A DNA stretch of 64,000 bases from an uncultured Roseburia sp. Its GTDB lineage: Bacteria > Bacillota > Clostridia > Lachnospirales > Lachnospiraceae. Position 1 is the first letter of the stretch. Every line of letters starts with the position of its first letter. The notes under the pieces are model-generated. The model ran no database searches and was not told the origin of the DNA. It saw only the letters and a list, made by a program, of their open reading frames with translations. Location of the stretch: the NCBI GenBank assembly GCA_945787015.1, contig CALZGM010000006.1:62001-126000 (forward strand), written 5' to 3'. Shown in pieces: positions 55,000-64,000 of the stretch. Position numbers and translations under genes: made by a program.

Positions 55000-56811
55000 C
55001 TAATCCTCGTCTAATTTTAAAACGCTCATAAATGCTTCCTGCGGAATCTCTACATTTCCGACCTGACGCATACGTTTCTTTCCTTCCTTCTGTTTTTCAA
55101 GAAGCTTTTTCTTACGGGTAATATCGCCGCCGTAACATTTTGCAAGGACATCCTTACGCATTGCTTTTACGGTCTCACGGGCAATTACCTTACCGCCGAC
55201 TGCTGCCTGGATAGGAATTTCAAATAGGTGTCTTGGAATTTCTTCCTTCAGACGCTCGCACATCCTTCTGCCACGTTCATAGGCGCTATCCTTAAATACG
55301 ATAAAGGATAATGCATCCACCTGCTCTTTATTAATCAGAATATCTAATTTCACAAGCTCTGACTGCTGGTAGCCTTTTAATTCATAATCAAAGGATGCGT
55401 ATCCTCTCGAACGGGATTTCAAAGCATCAAAGAAATCATAAATGATTTCGTTTAACGGTAAATCATATTTTAGCAGAGCTCTGTTTGCGTCCAGATACTC
55501 CATGCTGATATAAGTTCCGCGGCGCTCCTGACAAAGTGTCATAATCGCACCCACATAATCCTTCGTTACCATGATTTCCGCTGCAACCACCGGTTCTTCC
55601 ATATAATCGATTTCCGATGGGTCCGGTAAGTTGGAAGGATTGGTTAATTCAATCATTTCTCCATTCGTCTTGTGCACGCGATAAATAACGCTCGGTGCCG
55701 TTGTGACTAAATCTAAATCAAATTCACGCTCTAAGCGTTCCTGAATAATTTCCAAATGCAATAAGCCTAAGAATCCGCAACGGAATCCAAAGCCTAATGC
55801 CAAAGAAGTTTCCGGTTCAAAATGCAAAGATGCATCATTAATCTGCAATTTTTCCAAAGCATCTCTTAAGTCCGGATACTTCGCACTATCCGCCGGATAC
55901 ACTCCACAGTATACCATCGGATTCACCTTTTTATAGCCCGGCAATGCCTCTTTACATGGTCTGTCTGCATTGGTCACCGTATCACCCACACGGGTATCGC
56001 GGACATTTTTAATGCTTGCACAGAGATAGCCTACCATACCTGCCGGAAGTTCCTCACACGGAATAAACTGCCCTGCGCCAAAATACCCTACTTCCGTTAC
56101 CTCTGAAGAAGCTCCGGTTGCCATCATTTTAATCTTATCGCCAACCTTCACCGTGCCTTCCTTGATACGGCAGAACACAATGACACCTTTGTAAGAATCA
56201 TATAAAGCATCAAAAATCAATGCTTTAAGGGGTGCCTTCGCATCTCCCTGCGGTGCCGGGATTTTTTCTACAATCTGCTCTAATACATCGTCAATATTTA
56301 AGCCGGTTTTTGCGGAAATACGCGGTGCATCCATGGCTTCGATACCAATGACATCTTCGATTTCCTGCGCTACTTCATCCGGCATGGCACTTGGTAAATC
56401 AATCTTATTAATAACCGGCATAACATCCAAATCATGGTCCAATGCCAGATAAACATTCGCCAACGTCTGTGCCTCCACACCCTGTGCTGCATCTACCACA
56501 AGAATTGCACCATCACAGGCTGCCAGACTTCTTGATACCTCATAATTAAAATCCACATGGCCCGGAGTATCAATTAAGTTAAAAATATACTCTTCACCAT
56601 TTTTTGCTTTATAAATAATACGGACTGCCTGTGACTTAATAGTGATACCACGCTCTCTCTCAAGCTCCATGTTATCAAGAACCTGAGCCTGCATCTCTCT
56701 GCTGGTTAAGGTTCCTGTCTTTTCTATAATACGATCCGCAAGTGTAGACTTACCATGATCAATATGTGCTATGATACAAAAATTTCTGATTTTGCTTTGA
56801 TCTATTGACAC
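55000..56811 (-). CDS. lepA: Elongation factor 4 (LepA)
   Basis: A 603-residue translational GTPase of standard LepA length. G-domain motifs: [15 protein letters not shown] (P-loop), [26 protein letters not shown] and NKIDLPSA. LepA-specific [23 protein letters not shown]. It promotes back-translocation or ribosome biogenesis under stress. A near-consensus promoter lies about 77 bases upstream of the start, and AGGAGGAGTC precedes the start. Confidence 0.98.
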   Translation of the reverse strand: MSIDQSKIRNFCIIAHIDHGKSTLADRIIEKTGTLTSREMQAQVLDNMELERERGITIKSQAVRIIYKAKNGEEYIFNLIDTPGHVDFNYEVSRSLAACDGAILVVDAAQGVEAQTLANVYLALDHDLDVMPVINKIDLPSAMPDEVAQEIEDVIGIEAMDAPRISAKTGLNIDDVLEQIVEKIPAPQGDAKAPLKALIFDALYDSYKGVIVFCRIKEGTVKVGDKIKMMATGASSEVTEVGYFGAGQFIPCEELPAGMVGYLCASIKNVRDTRVGDTVTNADRPCKEALPGYKKVNPMVYCGVYPADSAKYPDLRDALEKLQINDASLHFEPETSLALGFGFRCGFLGLLHLEIIQERLEREFDLDLVTTAPSVIYRVHKTNGEMIELTNPSNLPDPSEIDYMEEPVVAAEIMVTKDYVGAIMTLCQERRGTYISMEYLDANRALLKYDLPLNEIIYDFFDALKSRSRGYASFDYELKGYQQSELVKLDILINKEQVDALSFIVFKDSAYERGRRMCERLKEEIPRHLFEIPIQAAVGGKVIARETVKAMRKDVLAKCYGGDITRKKKLLEKQKEGKKRMRQVGNVEIPQEAFMSVLKLDED

Positions 56812-56887
56812 TGAAAGACTCCTCCTAGTGTATGCTTATTGTCTTTTTCTTGTCATTTCCTGTAAAAAGACAGAATACAACGCATAC

Positions 56888-56917
56888 ATTATAGCGGAGA
56901 ATAGGAGCTTGCGTCAA
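56888..56917 (-). promoter_or_regulatory. lepA promoter
   Basis: On the minus strand TTGACG (56912-56917) and a perfect TATAAT (56888-56893) are 18 bases apart. Downstream in the leader, TGTCTTTTT (56841-56849) and AAAAAGACA (56865-56873) form a 9-bp stem. Confidence 0.75.
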
Positions 56918-56952
56918 GAAGTTGTTTTGCACTATATGGTTATATAAAAATT

Positions 56953-57942
56953 CTAAGATAAATACTCATATATCCGGTAAGTCAAAAAATCAAGTGTTTC
57001 CGTAGAAATGGAATAGAATACGTATTTCCCTATACGTTTTTTTTCCACAAGACCGCCCTCGTACAAAATCTTTAATTGTTTTGAAACTGCTGCCTCAGAA
57101 ATATGCAAATTTTCTGCGAGATGCGCCGTATTGTCAGGGGCTTTTTTCAAGCACTTTAAAATCATTAATCTGGTACTGTCTGCCAGCCCATTGTATATCT
57201 TTGTCAATTCCTGTGGCGGCACAACGCCCACACTCTCTGCGTAATAATGTTTCACAAGAAATAATGTTTCCGTCATAATCCCCGTCACCAAATGCGGACT
57301 TAAAAAAGTACTTCCTGTCACCAGTATGCTACGGAGCTCTTCATATGGAAAATGATATTCCTTATTTTTATAAAGAATAATTTCTTCATCCTTCACATAC
57401 AGACGTTCATGAAATGTTTCTAAGGAAGCAGCTATTCCAATTGTTTTCCACTGTTCCATCAGCTTTTTTAGATATCTTATTAATAATGGTTCCAAAAAGA
57501 AAAGCTCTTCTTTAAAATACTCCTCATAGTATGCTTCCATAGCCATAATGATACGATTTTTTTCGATGACACTTATGGTTTTCCCATAGGGAGTAAAAAC
57601 CGCATTCCACTTTGACATAGTACATTTTTTCAGCATATACAGACACTCAATAATATCCAATTCCATGAATGGCATCTGCGTTGTAAAATCCATTGGAATC
57701 ATATAATTATTGGTCACTTCTCCCAGCTTTTGAATTTCCGTCAATAGTTCGGGACGGACTTTTTCTATCATACTCCTATACCACTTCTGCCGCCCGGTAT
57801 GGTGCACGGGATTACAAATCACATGCATGGATGCCATCATTTCATGTAAAGGTGAAAAAAATATTTCTCCCGTAATCCCTAACGTTTTTGAATTTTCAAC
57901 TCTGTCTGTATACACCCCGATTTTCATACATGCATCATCCAT
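56953..57942 (-). CDS. ArsR-type winged-helix regulator with a large N-terminal domain
   Basis: A 329-residue protein. Residues 1-235 form an uncharacterised domain resembling the DUF5937-like N-terminus of ArsR proteins found with ABC exporters. The C-terminal 85 residues are an ArsR winged helix (YNGLADSTRLMILKCLKKAP, LAENLHISEAAVSKQLKILY, KKRIGKYVFYSIS). It starts 3 bases after the permease stop and is the last gene of an ABC-2 exporter operon, so it probably controls that operon. The ribosome site (CTAAGAA) is weak, and ATG 57927 is an alternative start. Confidence 0.86.
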   Translation of the reverse strand: MDDACMKIGVYTDRVENSKTLGITGEIFFSPLHEMMASMHVICNPVHHTGRQKWYRSMIEKVRPELLTEIQKLGEVTNNYMIPMDFTTQMPFMELDIIECLYMLKKCTMSKWNAVFTPYGKTISVIEKNRIIMAMEAYYEEYFKEELFFLEPLLIRYLKKLMEQWKTIGIAASLETFHERLYVKDEEIILYKNKEYHFPYEELRSILVTGSTFLSPHLVTGIMTETLFLVKHYYAESVGVVPPQELTKIYNGLADSTRLMILKCLKKAPDNTAHLAENLHISEAAVSKQLKILYEGGLVEKKRIGKYVFYSISTETLDFLTYRIYEYLS

Positions 57943-57945
57943 TTC

Positions 57946-58755
57946 TTAGAATAAGGAGGCATTTCCCGTCTTCCTCATATGTTTTTCAACTATTTGTATC
58001 GTAATCAAAGTACCGCCAAAAAGCAAGACCAGGATCATCATACTAATGAAAAAGAAGCCTTTTAATTCATAAAACGATGCTTCATTTAATACCGTTTCTC
58101 TTACTGCTTCCAATGCATACGTCAATGGAAAAATCAAGCTGATAATTTTGGCCCAGCCGGGGAATAAAATAACCGGAACCTTTACTCCTGCAAAAATTTC
58201 CATTGGTTCTTCTAAAATAGTAAAAAGGAAATCCGTATCTCTGGAAAATAGAAAACACGCATTTAGAAAAACTCCCCATCCGACTGCCATAAGCATCATA
58301 AGACAAAATACTACCATACAGGTCCCTAACTGCATTCTCAAAACTTCTTTATGTAAAAACATCAAGAAAATACCAAACACCAACATGACAATCATACTTT
58401 CAAGCACCGAAGATAATGCATTGCCGAGCAATACAGCGAACCGGTTCCCAGGTGACAAATAAATATACTCCAAGGTACCGCTCTGCCTTTCAAAGGAAAA
58501 GTTCCAAGCTGACTGTACTAAGGACCGAAAAAAGCTCATACACATATAGCCTAATAAAAGATAAATTAATATATTCTCTCCGTTTAAATAGCCGATTTTC
58601 GCAGTTTCAATTTCAAATGGAAGATACCCGTAATATGCCGTCACAAAGCTTAGCAACGGCCATACAAACAAAGAAATGTAGATTGTCTTACTGTGGAAAT
58701 AATTGCGGTGCTGTTTGATTGCTTCTCCCCAAACAACTTTAAAAAATGTAATCAT
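57946..58755 (-). CDS. ABC-2 type transporter permease (second)
   Basis: A 269-residue membrane protein with six helices and the ABC-2 pattern NFSFERQSGTLEYIYLSPGN, in which the TLEYIYLSP loop is diagnostic. It probably pairs with the other permease (59732-60544) around a shared ATPase. Its start overlaps the ATPase stop by four bases. Similar exporter sets serve antimicrobial peptides or polyketides; the substrate is unknown. Confidence 0.9.
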   Translation of the reverse strand: MITFFKVVWGEAIKQHRNYFHSKTIYISLFVWPLLSFVTAYYGYLPFEIETAKIGYLNGENILIYLLLGYMCMSFFRSLVQSAWNFSFERQSGTLEYIYLSPGNRFAVLLGNALSSVLESMIVMLVFGIFLMFLHKEVLRMQLGTCMVVFCLMMLMAVGWGVFLNACFLFSRDTDFLFTILEEPMEIFAGVKVPVILFPGWAKIISLIFPLTYALEAVRETVLNEASFYELKGFFFISMMILVLLFGGTLITIQIVEKHMRKTGNASLF

Positions 58756-59729
58756 TGTTTCGCCTCCTTAGACAGTTTCATAATTGCATCCTCTAAAGAA
58801 GGTTCCTTCTGATATAATTCCTGAATTACATATCCTTCGCGCAAAGCGAAATCTGCCAAAAATGCGGTTAATTCTCTTTCCGAGGTTACTAACACTCCTT
58901 TATCCATTTCGGAAATCTCTCCTTCTGTGTCATATTCCCTCAATGCTGCAAAGAGCTTCTCTTCTACCTGTTTATCCATTCCCTTTACAGAAAACGCGCA
59001 CTGTTTTCTTGTAAATACATAATCTGTCAGTTCCTTTTTTGTTCCCTCTATCAACATTTCTCCGTTACTTAGAAGATAAATATAATCACAAAGTTCCTCC
59101 ACTTCTGCAAGATAGTGAGAAGTCAATAAAATACCTTTTTCCTGCTTCCTTGCAAGTTCTTTTACCTGTTGGTGTAATTCACTTGTAATTACTGCATCTA
59201 AACCAATCGTAGGTTCATCCATAAAAACATAGTTTGGATTATTAATCAAACCTCTCGCAATCTGTAAGCGCTGTTTCATACCCTTTGAGTAACTTTCAAC
59301 CGGAAGATTCGCTTTTTCCCAAAGTCCAACCATCTGTAGTAGACTTTGTATCCGCTCTTTTAATACTGTATTTTGAATTCCATAAAGTTGTCCATAATAC
59401 CATAGATTTTCATATGCGCTCAACCGCCAATAGAGCATTCTTTCTCCTCCTGCAATCATGTTAATTTCTTTCTTTACTTTTTGTGGATATTCTACAGCAT
59501 CTATTCCATCAAAGGAGTAACTCCCTGCCGTTGGTTCTAAAAGAGTCGTCAGCATCTTTATGGTAGTTGTTTTTCCCGCTCCATTAATTCCTAATAATCC
59601 TATTATTTCTCCTTTCTCGATCCTCATAGAAACATTTTTCACTGCATGAATTTTCTCTTTATGAAACGTCCAAAAATTATCTCTTCGCTTTACTTCATAT
59701 GTTTTTGATAAATTTGTTACACTAATCAT
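58752..59729 (-). CDS. ABC-2 exporter ATP-binding protein (NatA/CcmA type)
   Basis: A 325-residue ATPase: Walker A GLLGINGAGKTTTIKMLTTL, signature ESYSKGMKQRLQIARGLINN, Walker B YVFMDEPTIGLD, switch His LLTSHYLAEVEEL. About 90 C-terminal residues follow the core. The start at 59729 has GGAGGGATAAC upstream. The open frame extends to 60038 but the extra 103 codons overlap the permease gene and are not coding. Confidence 0.93.
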   Translation of the reverse strand: MISVTNLSKTYEVKRRDNFWTFHKEKIHAVKNVSMRIEKGEIIGLLGINGAGKTTTIKMLTTLLEPTAGSYSFDGIDAVEYPQKVKKEINMIAGGERMLYWRLSAYENLWYYGQLYGIQNTVLKERIQSLLQMVGLWEKANLPVESYSKGMKQRLQIARGLINNPNYVFMDEPTIGLDAVITSELHQQVKELARKQEKGILLTSHYLAEVEELCDYIYLLSNGEMLIEGTKKELTDYVFTRKQCAFSVKGMDKQVEEKLFAALREYDTEGEISEMDKGVLVTSERELTAFLADFALREGYVIQELYQKEPSLEDAIMKLSKEAKQ

Positions 59730-59731
59730 TG

Positions 59732-60544
59732 TTATCCCTCCATTTTCTCTAATGCAATCCGCTCTGCTTTTTCCATTAATGGGAACCCCATCAGAATATA
59801 AATGCTGCTTAATACGAATAGTCTCATAGCCGTTGCAGACCAATCTTCTGCGGTCATGCCTCCCAGTAGAGATGTCCGAAGTAAATCTACTGCATCTGTA
59901 ACCGGGAGCAGCGCACCGATATACTGTAGTGCTTTTGGTAAATATTCTTTTGGAAACGTAATACCACATAATAAAAAAATCAAAGAAAACAATGTATTTT
60001 GCGTAATATAAGTGTTTCTTGTGTACAGCATCAAGCAACCTAGCATCATGGAAATGCCAAAGAAACCATACAAAGAAAGTATGACTGCTATGATAAATTT
60101 TCCTGGCGAAAAATGGTAAATCTGTAGTCCAAAGAAAAGCCCAATTAATACAGAAATCAATAACTCCAAACTTGTTGTAACTGTCTGCAATGCCATATTT
60201 CCTAAAAAATATGCACTTCTATGAAATGGTGCCAGCATCAGACTGTCAAGCGTTCCTTCTCTTAATTCAGTAACCAAGGTCCGGCTCACATTTAAACAAG
60301 TCCGTACCACAAATAAATAAGTGCAACTGCCAACAATTACATAACTCATGTAGTCTCCTGTTCCGGCATATAGCGAAAAATCAGAAGAAAGTCTTCCTTC
60401 AAAAAAGCAATGATACATCAGCCACGCACCTAGATTTGTATAGATTCCTGTTGTAAGACAACTGACCATGAAGCTTATGGGATATGCATGTAAACGCACC
60501 CGAAATTCTTTCCAAACAGTTGCGAAAAAAACTTTTGCTCCCAT
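59732..60544 (-). CDS. ABC-2 type transporter permease (first)
   Basis: A 270-residue membrane protein with six helices; LVTELREGTLDSLMLAPFHR is the ABC-2 loop equivalent to that in the second permease. First gene of the exporter operon, with AAAGGAGG upstream. The near-consensus promoter and a palindromic operator lie in its leader. It ends 2 bases before the ATPase start. Confidence 0.9.
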   Translation of the reverse strand: MGAKVFFATVWKEFRVRLHAYPISFMVSCLTTGIYTNLGAWLMYHCFFEGRLSSDFSLYAGTGDYMSYVIVGSCTYLFVVRTCLNVSRTLVTELREGTLDSLMLAPFHRSAYFLGNMALQTVTTSLELLISVLIGLFFGLQIYHFSPGKFIIAVILSLYGFFGISMMLGCLMLYTRNTYITQNTLFSLIFLLCGITFPKEYLPKALQYIGALLPVTDAVDLLRTSLLGGMTAEDWSATAMRLFVLSSIYILMGFPLMEKAERIALEKMEG

Positions 60545-60564
60545 TCTTTTTGTTCCTCCTTTTC

Positions 60565-60584
60565 AATTAACCATTTGGTTAATT
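60565..60584. promoter_or_regulatory. Palindromic operator upstream of the ABC-2 exporter operon
   Basis: Nine-base arms AATTAACCA and TGGTTAATT around a TT centre, in the leader about 30 bases after the expected start of transcription. A regulator dimer here would block elongation. The operon's own ArsR-type protein is the obvious candidate, although the sequence style also resembles TetR operators. Confidence 0.75.
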
Positions 60585-60611
60585 TATATCTTTTTTCCTT
60601 AAGGTGGAGGG

Positions 60612-60640
60612 ATTTTACTAAAGAGGTGCCTTCGTGTCAA
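60612..60640 (-). promoter_or_regulatory. Promoter of the ABC-2 exporter operon
   Basis: On the minus strand TTGACA (60635-60640) and TAAAAT (60612-60617) with a 17-base spacer. It lies upstream of the palindromic operator and 68 bases before the first permease gene. Confidence 0.75.
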
Positions 60641-60670
60641 GTTTTTACTACTATTTTTTATATAAAATAA

Positions 60671-60704
60671 TTAATAGGACCCCGCAATCGCAAGGTCCTA
60701 TTAA
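60671..60704 (-). terminator. Terminator after the uvrA-like gene
   Basis: Arms TTAATAGGACC (60671-60681) and GGTCCTATTAA (60694-60704) with a 12-base GC-rich loop; U-rich bases follow on the minus strand. It ends the MerR/uvrA-like transcript before the exporter promoter. Confidence 0.75.
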
Positions 60705-60761
60705 TATTCCAACAAACATATCTGACACTTTTGGACAAGCTTTCGTCCCAAGCAAAGCCAA

Positions 60762-63005
60762 CTAATTTTTCCTCAGATACTTCGCCGTAATCGTCTCCCC
60801 ATTTTCATACATCTCTTTGGGTGTTCCGGTAAATACTACCTCACCGCCGTGTGTACCGCCATCCGGCCCGATGTCAATGAGATAGTCTGCCATTTTCATG
60901 ACATCGGTATTATGTTCAATCACAAGAACGGTATTTCCTCTTTGTATGATTGTTTCCAACAGATGCATGATATTTTTAATATCTGATGCATGAAGTCCGG
61001 TGGTCGGCTCGTCCAGCACATAGATGTTTCCTTTGCTTCCAAGCTCTTTTGCCAGCTTTACTCTCTGCCGTTCTCCTCCACTTAGAGTGGATAACGGCTG
61101 TCCCAGTGACAGATACGGTAATCCTGTTTCAAGCAGTGCATTCAGATATTTTTTTATTTTACCGTTCTCGGCAAAAAACTCTGCTGCATCCTCTACGCTC
61201 ATATCCAACACATCGACAATATTTTTCCCACGATATCTACAGGAAAGTGCCTCTTCATTATAGCGTTTTCCCCCACAGCATTCGCACACTGTGGTCACAG
61301 GCTCCATGAAGACAAGCTCCGTAGTAATCATGCCTCTTCCTTTACACTCAGGGCAGGCACCCTTGCTGTTAAAGGAAAACAGAGAGGCATCCTTTCCTGA
61401 AGCTTTTGCAAACACCTTACGAATCTCATCAAAAAAGCCCAGATACGTACAGGCAGTAGAACGTCCTGTGGCAGTTACCGCACTCTGGTCCACCAGTACC
61501 ACCTTATCTTCATATTGTTTTGCAAATACATCCCTAATCAATGAAGATTTGCCCGAACCGGCGACACCTGTTACAACTGTTAACACGCCAAGCGGAATAT
61601 CAACGTCTACATTTTTTAAATTGTGAAGATTGGCACCTCTGACCGGCAGAAAACCGGTTGGCTTTCTTGGCTGTTCTTTCAATGGAATTACCTCTTTCAT
61701 GGCGTTTCCGGTGAGCGTTCCGCTAAGCAGTAACGCTTCATAGCTTCCCTGAAACAGTATCTGGCCGCCGTTTTTCCCCGCAAGCGGTCCCACATCAATG
61801 ACTTCATCTGCGATACTGATAATGTCCTTATCATGTTCTACCACTAACACGGTATTCCCTTTGTCTCTGAGACTCTTTAGCAGACGGCTCATGCGATGTA
61901 CATCTCTTGGATGCATCCCCGTACTTGGCTCATCAAAAATATAAATCATTCCGGTAAGCGAACTTCCCATATACCGAACCAGCTTTAACCGCTGTGCTTC
62001 ACCGCCGGATAGGGTTGCGGACTCTCTGTTCATACTAAGATACGGAAGCCCGATATCAATCATACGGTCTAAAGAAGCAGTAAGCGTTTCAATGATTGAT
62101 ACTGCCCTCGGGTCTGTTATCTCGGAAAGCACCTCCCGAAGCCTCGCAAACTCCATTTCACACATATCCACAATTGTAAACCCATTAATTTTACAGGATA
62201 AGGTTACCGGATTCAGTCGCTTTCCCATACAATCCGGACAGATTTTTTCTTCCATATACTGGTTGATTTTCTTTAAGGTATTGTCATTTTGCTCCTCGGG
62301 ACTCTTCATCAGACACAAGCGCTTAAACTGGTTATAAACACCCTCGATCCGTTTATCAATTCGTTCTCCGTCCCGCGTCCTACTGCCATACAATAGAATA
62401 TTCTGCTCCTCCTCGGATAACTCGGACCATTTCTTATTTACATCAAACAAATCCGGTCGACGGTAAAGCTTCCAGTAATACTTATCCGGGCCGAAAGCCG
62501 GCAGTTTAAAAATTCCCTCTTCATAGGTCTTATCTTCATCAATTAATTTATGGATATCCAAATCCAATACTTTACCGATGCCGGCACAGGTTTTGCACAT
62601 TCCGTTTGGATTATTAAAAGAAAAATAAGAAGCCGGCCCAATCTGTGGCGTTCCGATGCGGGAAAACAGTAATCGCAGGGACGCATACATGTCACTGATG
62701 GTTCCTACCGTAGACCGGGCATTTCCTCCCAAACGGCTCTGGTCAATGACTACGGATGGGTTTAAATTGTCAATATATTCCACCTGTGGTCTCTCATATT
62801 TCGGAAGTCTTCCGCGAACCCAAGCAGTATACGTCTCATTCATCTGACGCTGGCTTTCCGCTGCAATCGTATCAAATACAATACTCGACTTTCCCGAGCC
62901 GGACACACCGGTGAATACAACGATTTTATTTTTCGGTATCTCAAGAGAGACATTTTTCAGATTATTCTGTTTTAGTCCCTTAATCACAATCGGTCTATAC
63001 TCCAT
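60762..63005 (-). CDS. Short UvrA-family ATPase (UvrA2-like)
   Basis: A 747-residue double ABC ATPase. Walker A motifs GVSGSGKSSIVFDT and GVAGSGKSSLIRDV; signatures ATLSGGEAQRLKLVRYMGSS and STLSGGERQRVKLAKELGSK; zinc-finger cysteines CKTCAGIG, CPDCMGKR, CPECKGRG and CECCGGKR. Normal UvrA has about 940 residues; the missing part corresponds to the UvrB-binding region, as in UvrA2 proteins linked to drug resistance rather than general repair. It sits two bases after a MerR-type regulator with AAAGGAG upstream, so it may be induced by a DNA-damaging or intercalating compound. Confidence 0.92.
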   Translation of the reverse strand: MEYRPIVIKGLKQNNLKNVSLEIPKNKIVVFTGVSGSGKSSIVFDTIAAESQRQMNETYTAWVRGRLPKYERPQVEYIDNLNPSVVIDQSRLGGNARSTVGTISDMYASLRLLFSRIGTPQIGPASYFSFNNPNGMCKTCAGIGKVLDLDIHKLIDEDKTYEEGIFKLPAFGPDKYYWKLYRRPDLFDVNKKWSELSEEEQNILLYGSRTRDGERIDKRIEGVYNQFKRLCLMKSPEEQNDNTLKKINQYMEEKICPDCMGKRLNPVTLSCKINGFTIVDMCEMEFARLREVLSEITDPRAVSIIETLTASLDRMIDIGLPYLSMNRESATLSGGEAQRLKLVRYMGSSLTGMIYIFDEPSTGMHPRDVHRMSRLLKSLRDKGNTVLVVEHDKDIISIADEVIDVGPLAGKNGGQILFQGSYEALLLSGTLTGNAMKEVIPLKEQPRKPTGFLPVRGANLHNLKNVDVDIPLGVLTVVTGVAGSGKSSLIRDVFAKQYEDKVVLVDQSAVTATGRSTACTYLGFFDEIRKVFAKASGKDASLFSFNSKGACPECKGRGMITTELVFMEPVTTVCECCGGKRYNEEALSCRYRGKNIVDVLDMSVEDAAEFFAENGKIKKYLNALLETGLPYLSLGQPLSTLSGGERQRVKLAKELGSKGNIYVLDEPTTGLHASDIKNIMHLLETIIQRGNTVLVIEHNTDVMKMADYLIDIGPDGGTHGGEVVFTGTPKEMYENGETITAKYLRKN

Positions 63006-63006
63006 G

Positions 63007-63810
63007 CTATGCTCTCCTTTTCACCGGAATCTGTATTTCTGACAACCATTCCTCTTTTGTATCCTTATTCCAGATTCCGTCGATATAATTTTCACGGATA
63101 TTTCCACAAATTTCATAGCCGTTTTCCTCAATATAGCGCAAAATCGCTGTATAGGTACGTGGAAACGCTTCATATGCACCTTTATGATAGATGCAGGCAG
63201 CTTCAATTTCCGGGAACTCCTTAAATTTCACCAAATCGGAATCCTCTTTCTTCTCGGTCACAGCTTCACAGGTTTCAATTAAAATCTGTTCATCCTTATA
63301 CCCCGGTTCCAGATAGTGGGTAAAACAGTACTCTGGCAACGCACAGGTACAGCCGAGCCGTTCCATCTCTGCTCCCATTTCCGGCATTACTTCAAATAGC
63401 GCATCATACCCTTTAATACGCTTTTGCATAGTAGCTGCGGTCACCGCCGGAATCTTTTTAATCAATACCGGTGCATCTAAAGAGCCACCTTCTTCTGCCA
63501 GATATCCTTCTATCACAGAAAGCTGCCTTGTCAGTTCTGAAATCCGTGCCATAATATCTGCTTTCTTTCTGTTTAAAAAACCGGCTTCGTCTCCACCATT
63601 TTTCAGGCTCTTAATGTCCTCTAATGTAAATCCGGCTTGCTTTAATGCTGAAATCTGATGCAGATCCGCCATCTGCCCCATTGTATAGTAGCGGTAACCG
63701 GTCTCCTCGTCCACATGTGCCGGTATTACAATTCCCTGTTCCTCATAAAAACGCAGCGTCTTTACTGTTACATGATTCATTTGTGCAAACATACCTATCT
63801 TATATAACAT
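63007..63810 (-). CDS. MerR family regulator with GyrI-like effector-binding domain
   Basis: A 267-residue protein. N-terminal MerR helix-turn-helix and wing (MLYKIGMFAQMNHVTVKTLR, then FYEEQGIVIP, GYRYYTMGQMADLHQISALK), a coiled-coil linker, and a C-terminal GyrI-like drug-binding domain (from about 110). It is of the BmrR/Mta type that senses lipophilic drugs. The ATG at 63810 follows GAAGGAGG; the frame to 63870 would begin in the promoter. The uvrA-like gene is its only downstream partner. Confidence 0.93.
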   Translation of the reverse strand: MLYKIGMFAQMNHVTVKTLRFYEEQGIVIPAHVDEETGYRYYTMGQMADLHQISALKQAGFTLEDIKSLKNGGDEAGFLNRKKADIMARISELTRQLSVIEGYLAEEGGSLDAPVLIKKIPAVTAATMQKRIKGYDALFEVMPEMGAEMERLGCTCALPEYCFTHYLEPGYKDEQILIETCEAVTEKKEDSDLVKFKEFPEIEAACIYHKGAYEAFPRTYTAILRYIEENGYEICGNIRENYIDGIWNKDTKEEWLSEIQIPVKRRA

Positions 63811-63838
63811 TTTATATCCTCCTTCTTGTTCTGGAAGA

Positions 63839-63870
63839 ATTCTACATCCTCCCCTTAAGGGGAGAGTCAA
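63839..63870 (-). promoter_or_regulatory. MerR-type promoter with 20-bp spacer and operator palindrome
   Basis: On the minus strand TTGACT (63865-63870) and TAGAAT (63839-63844) are 20 bases apart, the over-long spacer that MerR proteins untwist. The spacer holds the perfect palindrome CTCCCCTTAAGGGGAG (63849-63864). This indicates autoregulated induction of the regulator and the uvrA-like gene. Confidence 0.88.
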
Positions 63871-63891
63871 GTCCTAATATCATTATAATAG

Positions 63892-63932
63892 ATAAAAAAT
63901 ATCCCGGAATACTTTTTTCGTGTATTCCGGGA
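63892..63932 (-). terminator. Terminator of the gene entering from the right edge
   Basis: Arms TCCCGGAATAC (63902-63912) and GTATTCCGGGA (63922-63932), followed on the minus strand by a run of U (63892-63900). It lies 26 bases after the stop of the partial gene. Confidence 0.85.
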
Positions 63933-63957
63933 CATACTACTTACGAGAATAACATTC

Positions 63958-64000
63958 TTATTCGGTTTTGTTTTCAATAATAGAATCCAGCTCTTCCAGT
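63958..64000 (-). CDS. C-terminal end of an unidentified protein (5' end outside window)
   Basis: Minus-strand frame ending LEELDSIIENKTE and TAA at 63958-63960, followed by a good terminator. Only 13 codons are visible, too few to name the protein. Confidence 0.45.
   Translation of the reverse strand, partial: LEELDSIIENKTE

Noticed and set aside
59730..60038. N-terminal extension of the exporter ATPase
   Set aside because: The extra codons overlap the upstream permease; a GGAGGG site and ATG at 59729 give the standard ATPase start.

Overview
The window looks like a chromosomal stretch from a gut-type member of the Lachnospiraceae (Clostridia). The evidence is moderately AT-rich DNA, strong AGGAGG-type ribosome binding sites, pectin and beta-glucan systems with glycoside phosphorylases, a YtrA/GntR-ABC operon, LtaS and YfhO-like envelope enzymes, and Clostridia-like versions of SbcCD, HemW, AlaX and LepA. 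Almost every gene lies on the minus strand; the one clear plus-strand gene is an AraC regulator. No rRNA, tRNA, CRISPR array or transposase was seen.

Region 1 (1-21070) is a pectin, mainly rhamnogalacturonan-I, utilisation locus. It holds a GH28 polygalacturonase-like enzyme, a YesL/DUF624 protein, an AraC regulator, an LplB/LplC/solute-binding ABC importer with no ATPase of its own, a GH105 unsaturated rhamnogalacturonyl hydrolase, a CE12 rhamnogalacturonan acetylesterase with an SLH-like tail, a GH112 galactosyl phosphorylase, an L-rhamnose mutarotase, a tandem GH43 protein, a sugar isomerase/epimerase, a GH115-like alpha-glucuronidase split by one in-frame TAG, a membrane-anchored hypothetical protein, a MATE transporter and a GH51 arabinofuranosidase cut by the window edge. 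Together they would import RG-I fragments, deacetylate and trim them, remove arabinose, and phosphorolyse Gal-Rha units.

Region 2 (21105-28680) carries sbcC, sbcD and a YgjP-like metallopeptidase, then a YtrA-type GntR regulator with an ABC-2 exporter. Region 3 (28680-29814) is the strangest part. It is an ORF-free segment bounded by two inverted copies of a ~179-bp sequence, each copy being itself a long hairpin. The right copy supplies the last codons of a yfhO-like gene. I know no named element with this layout.

Region 4 (29788-34165) has a YfhO-like membrane protein and an LtaS-like sulfatase (envelope polymer synthesis). Region 5 (34263-46051) is a beta-1,3-glucan module: two large cytoplasmic glycoside phosphorylases (GH161/GH94-like and GH94) and a 1940-residue membrane-anchored GH16 laminarinase with many accessory domains.

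Region 6 (46209-52539) holds a MATE pseudogene with an internal deletion, an Hpt protein, a siderophore/haem-type ABC importer whose binding protein is fused to an unrelated membrane-anchored N-terminus, and two zinc-ribbon membrane proteins. Region 7 (52545-56811) is housekeeping: hemW, an AlaX-type editing protein and lepA. Region 8 (56953-60544) is an ABC-2 exporter operon with an ArsR-type regulator and a palindromic operator. Region 9 (60762-63870) has a short UvrA paralogue under a MerR-type regulator with a textbook 20-bp-spaced promoter. The last bases hold the 3' end of an unidentified gene.

Protein identities come from recognising motifs and family features by eye; no database search was run.
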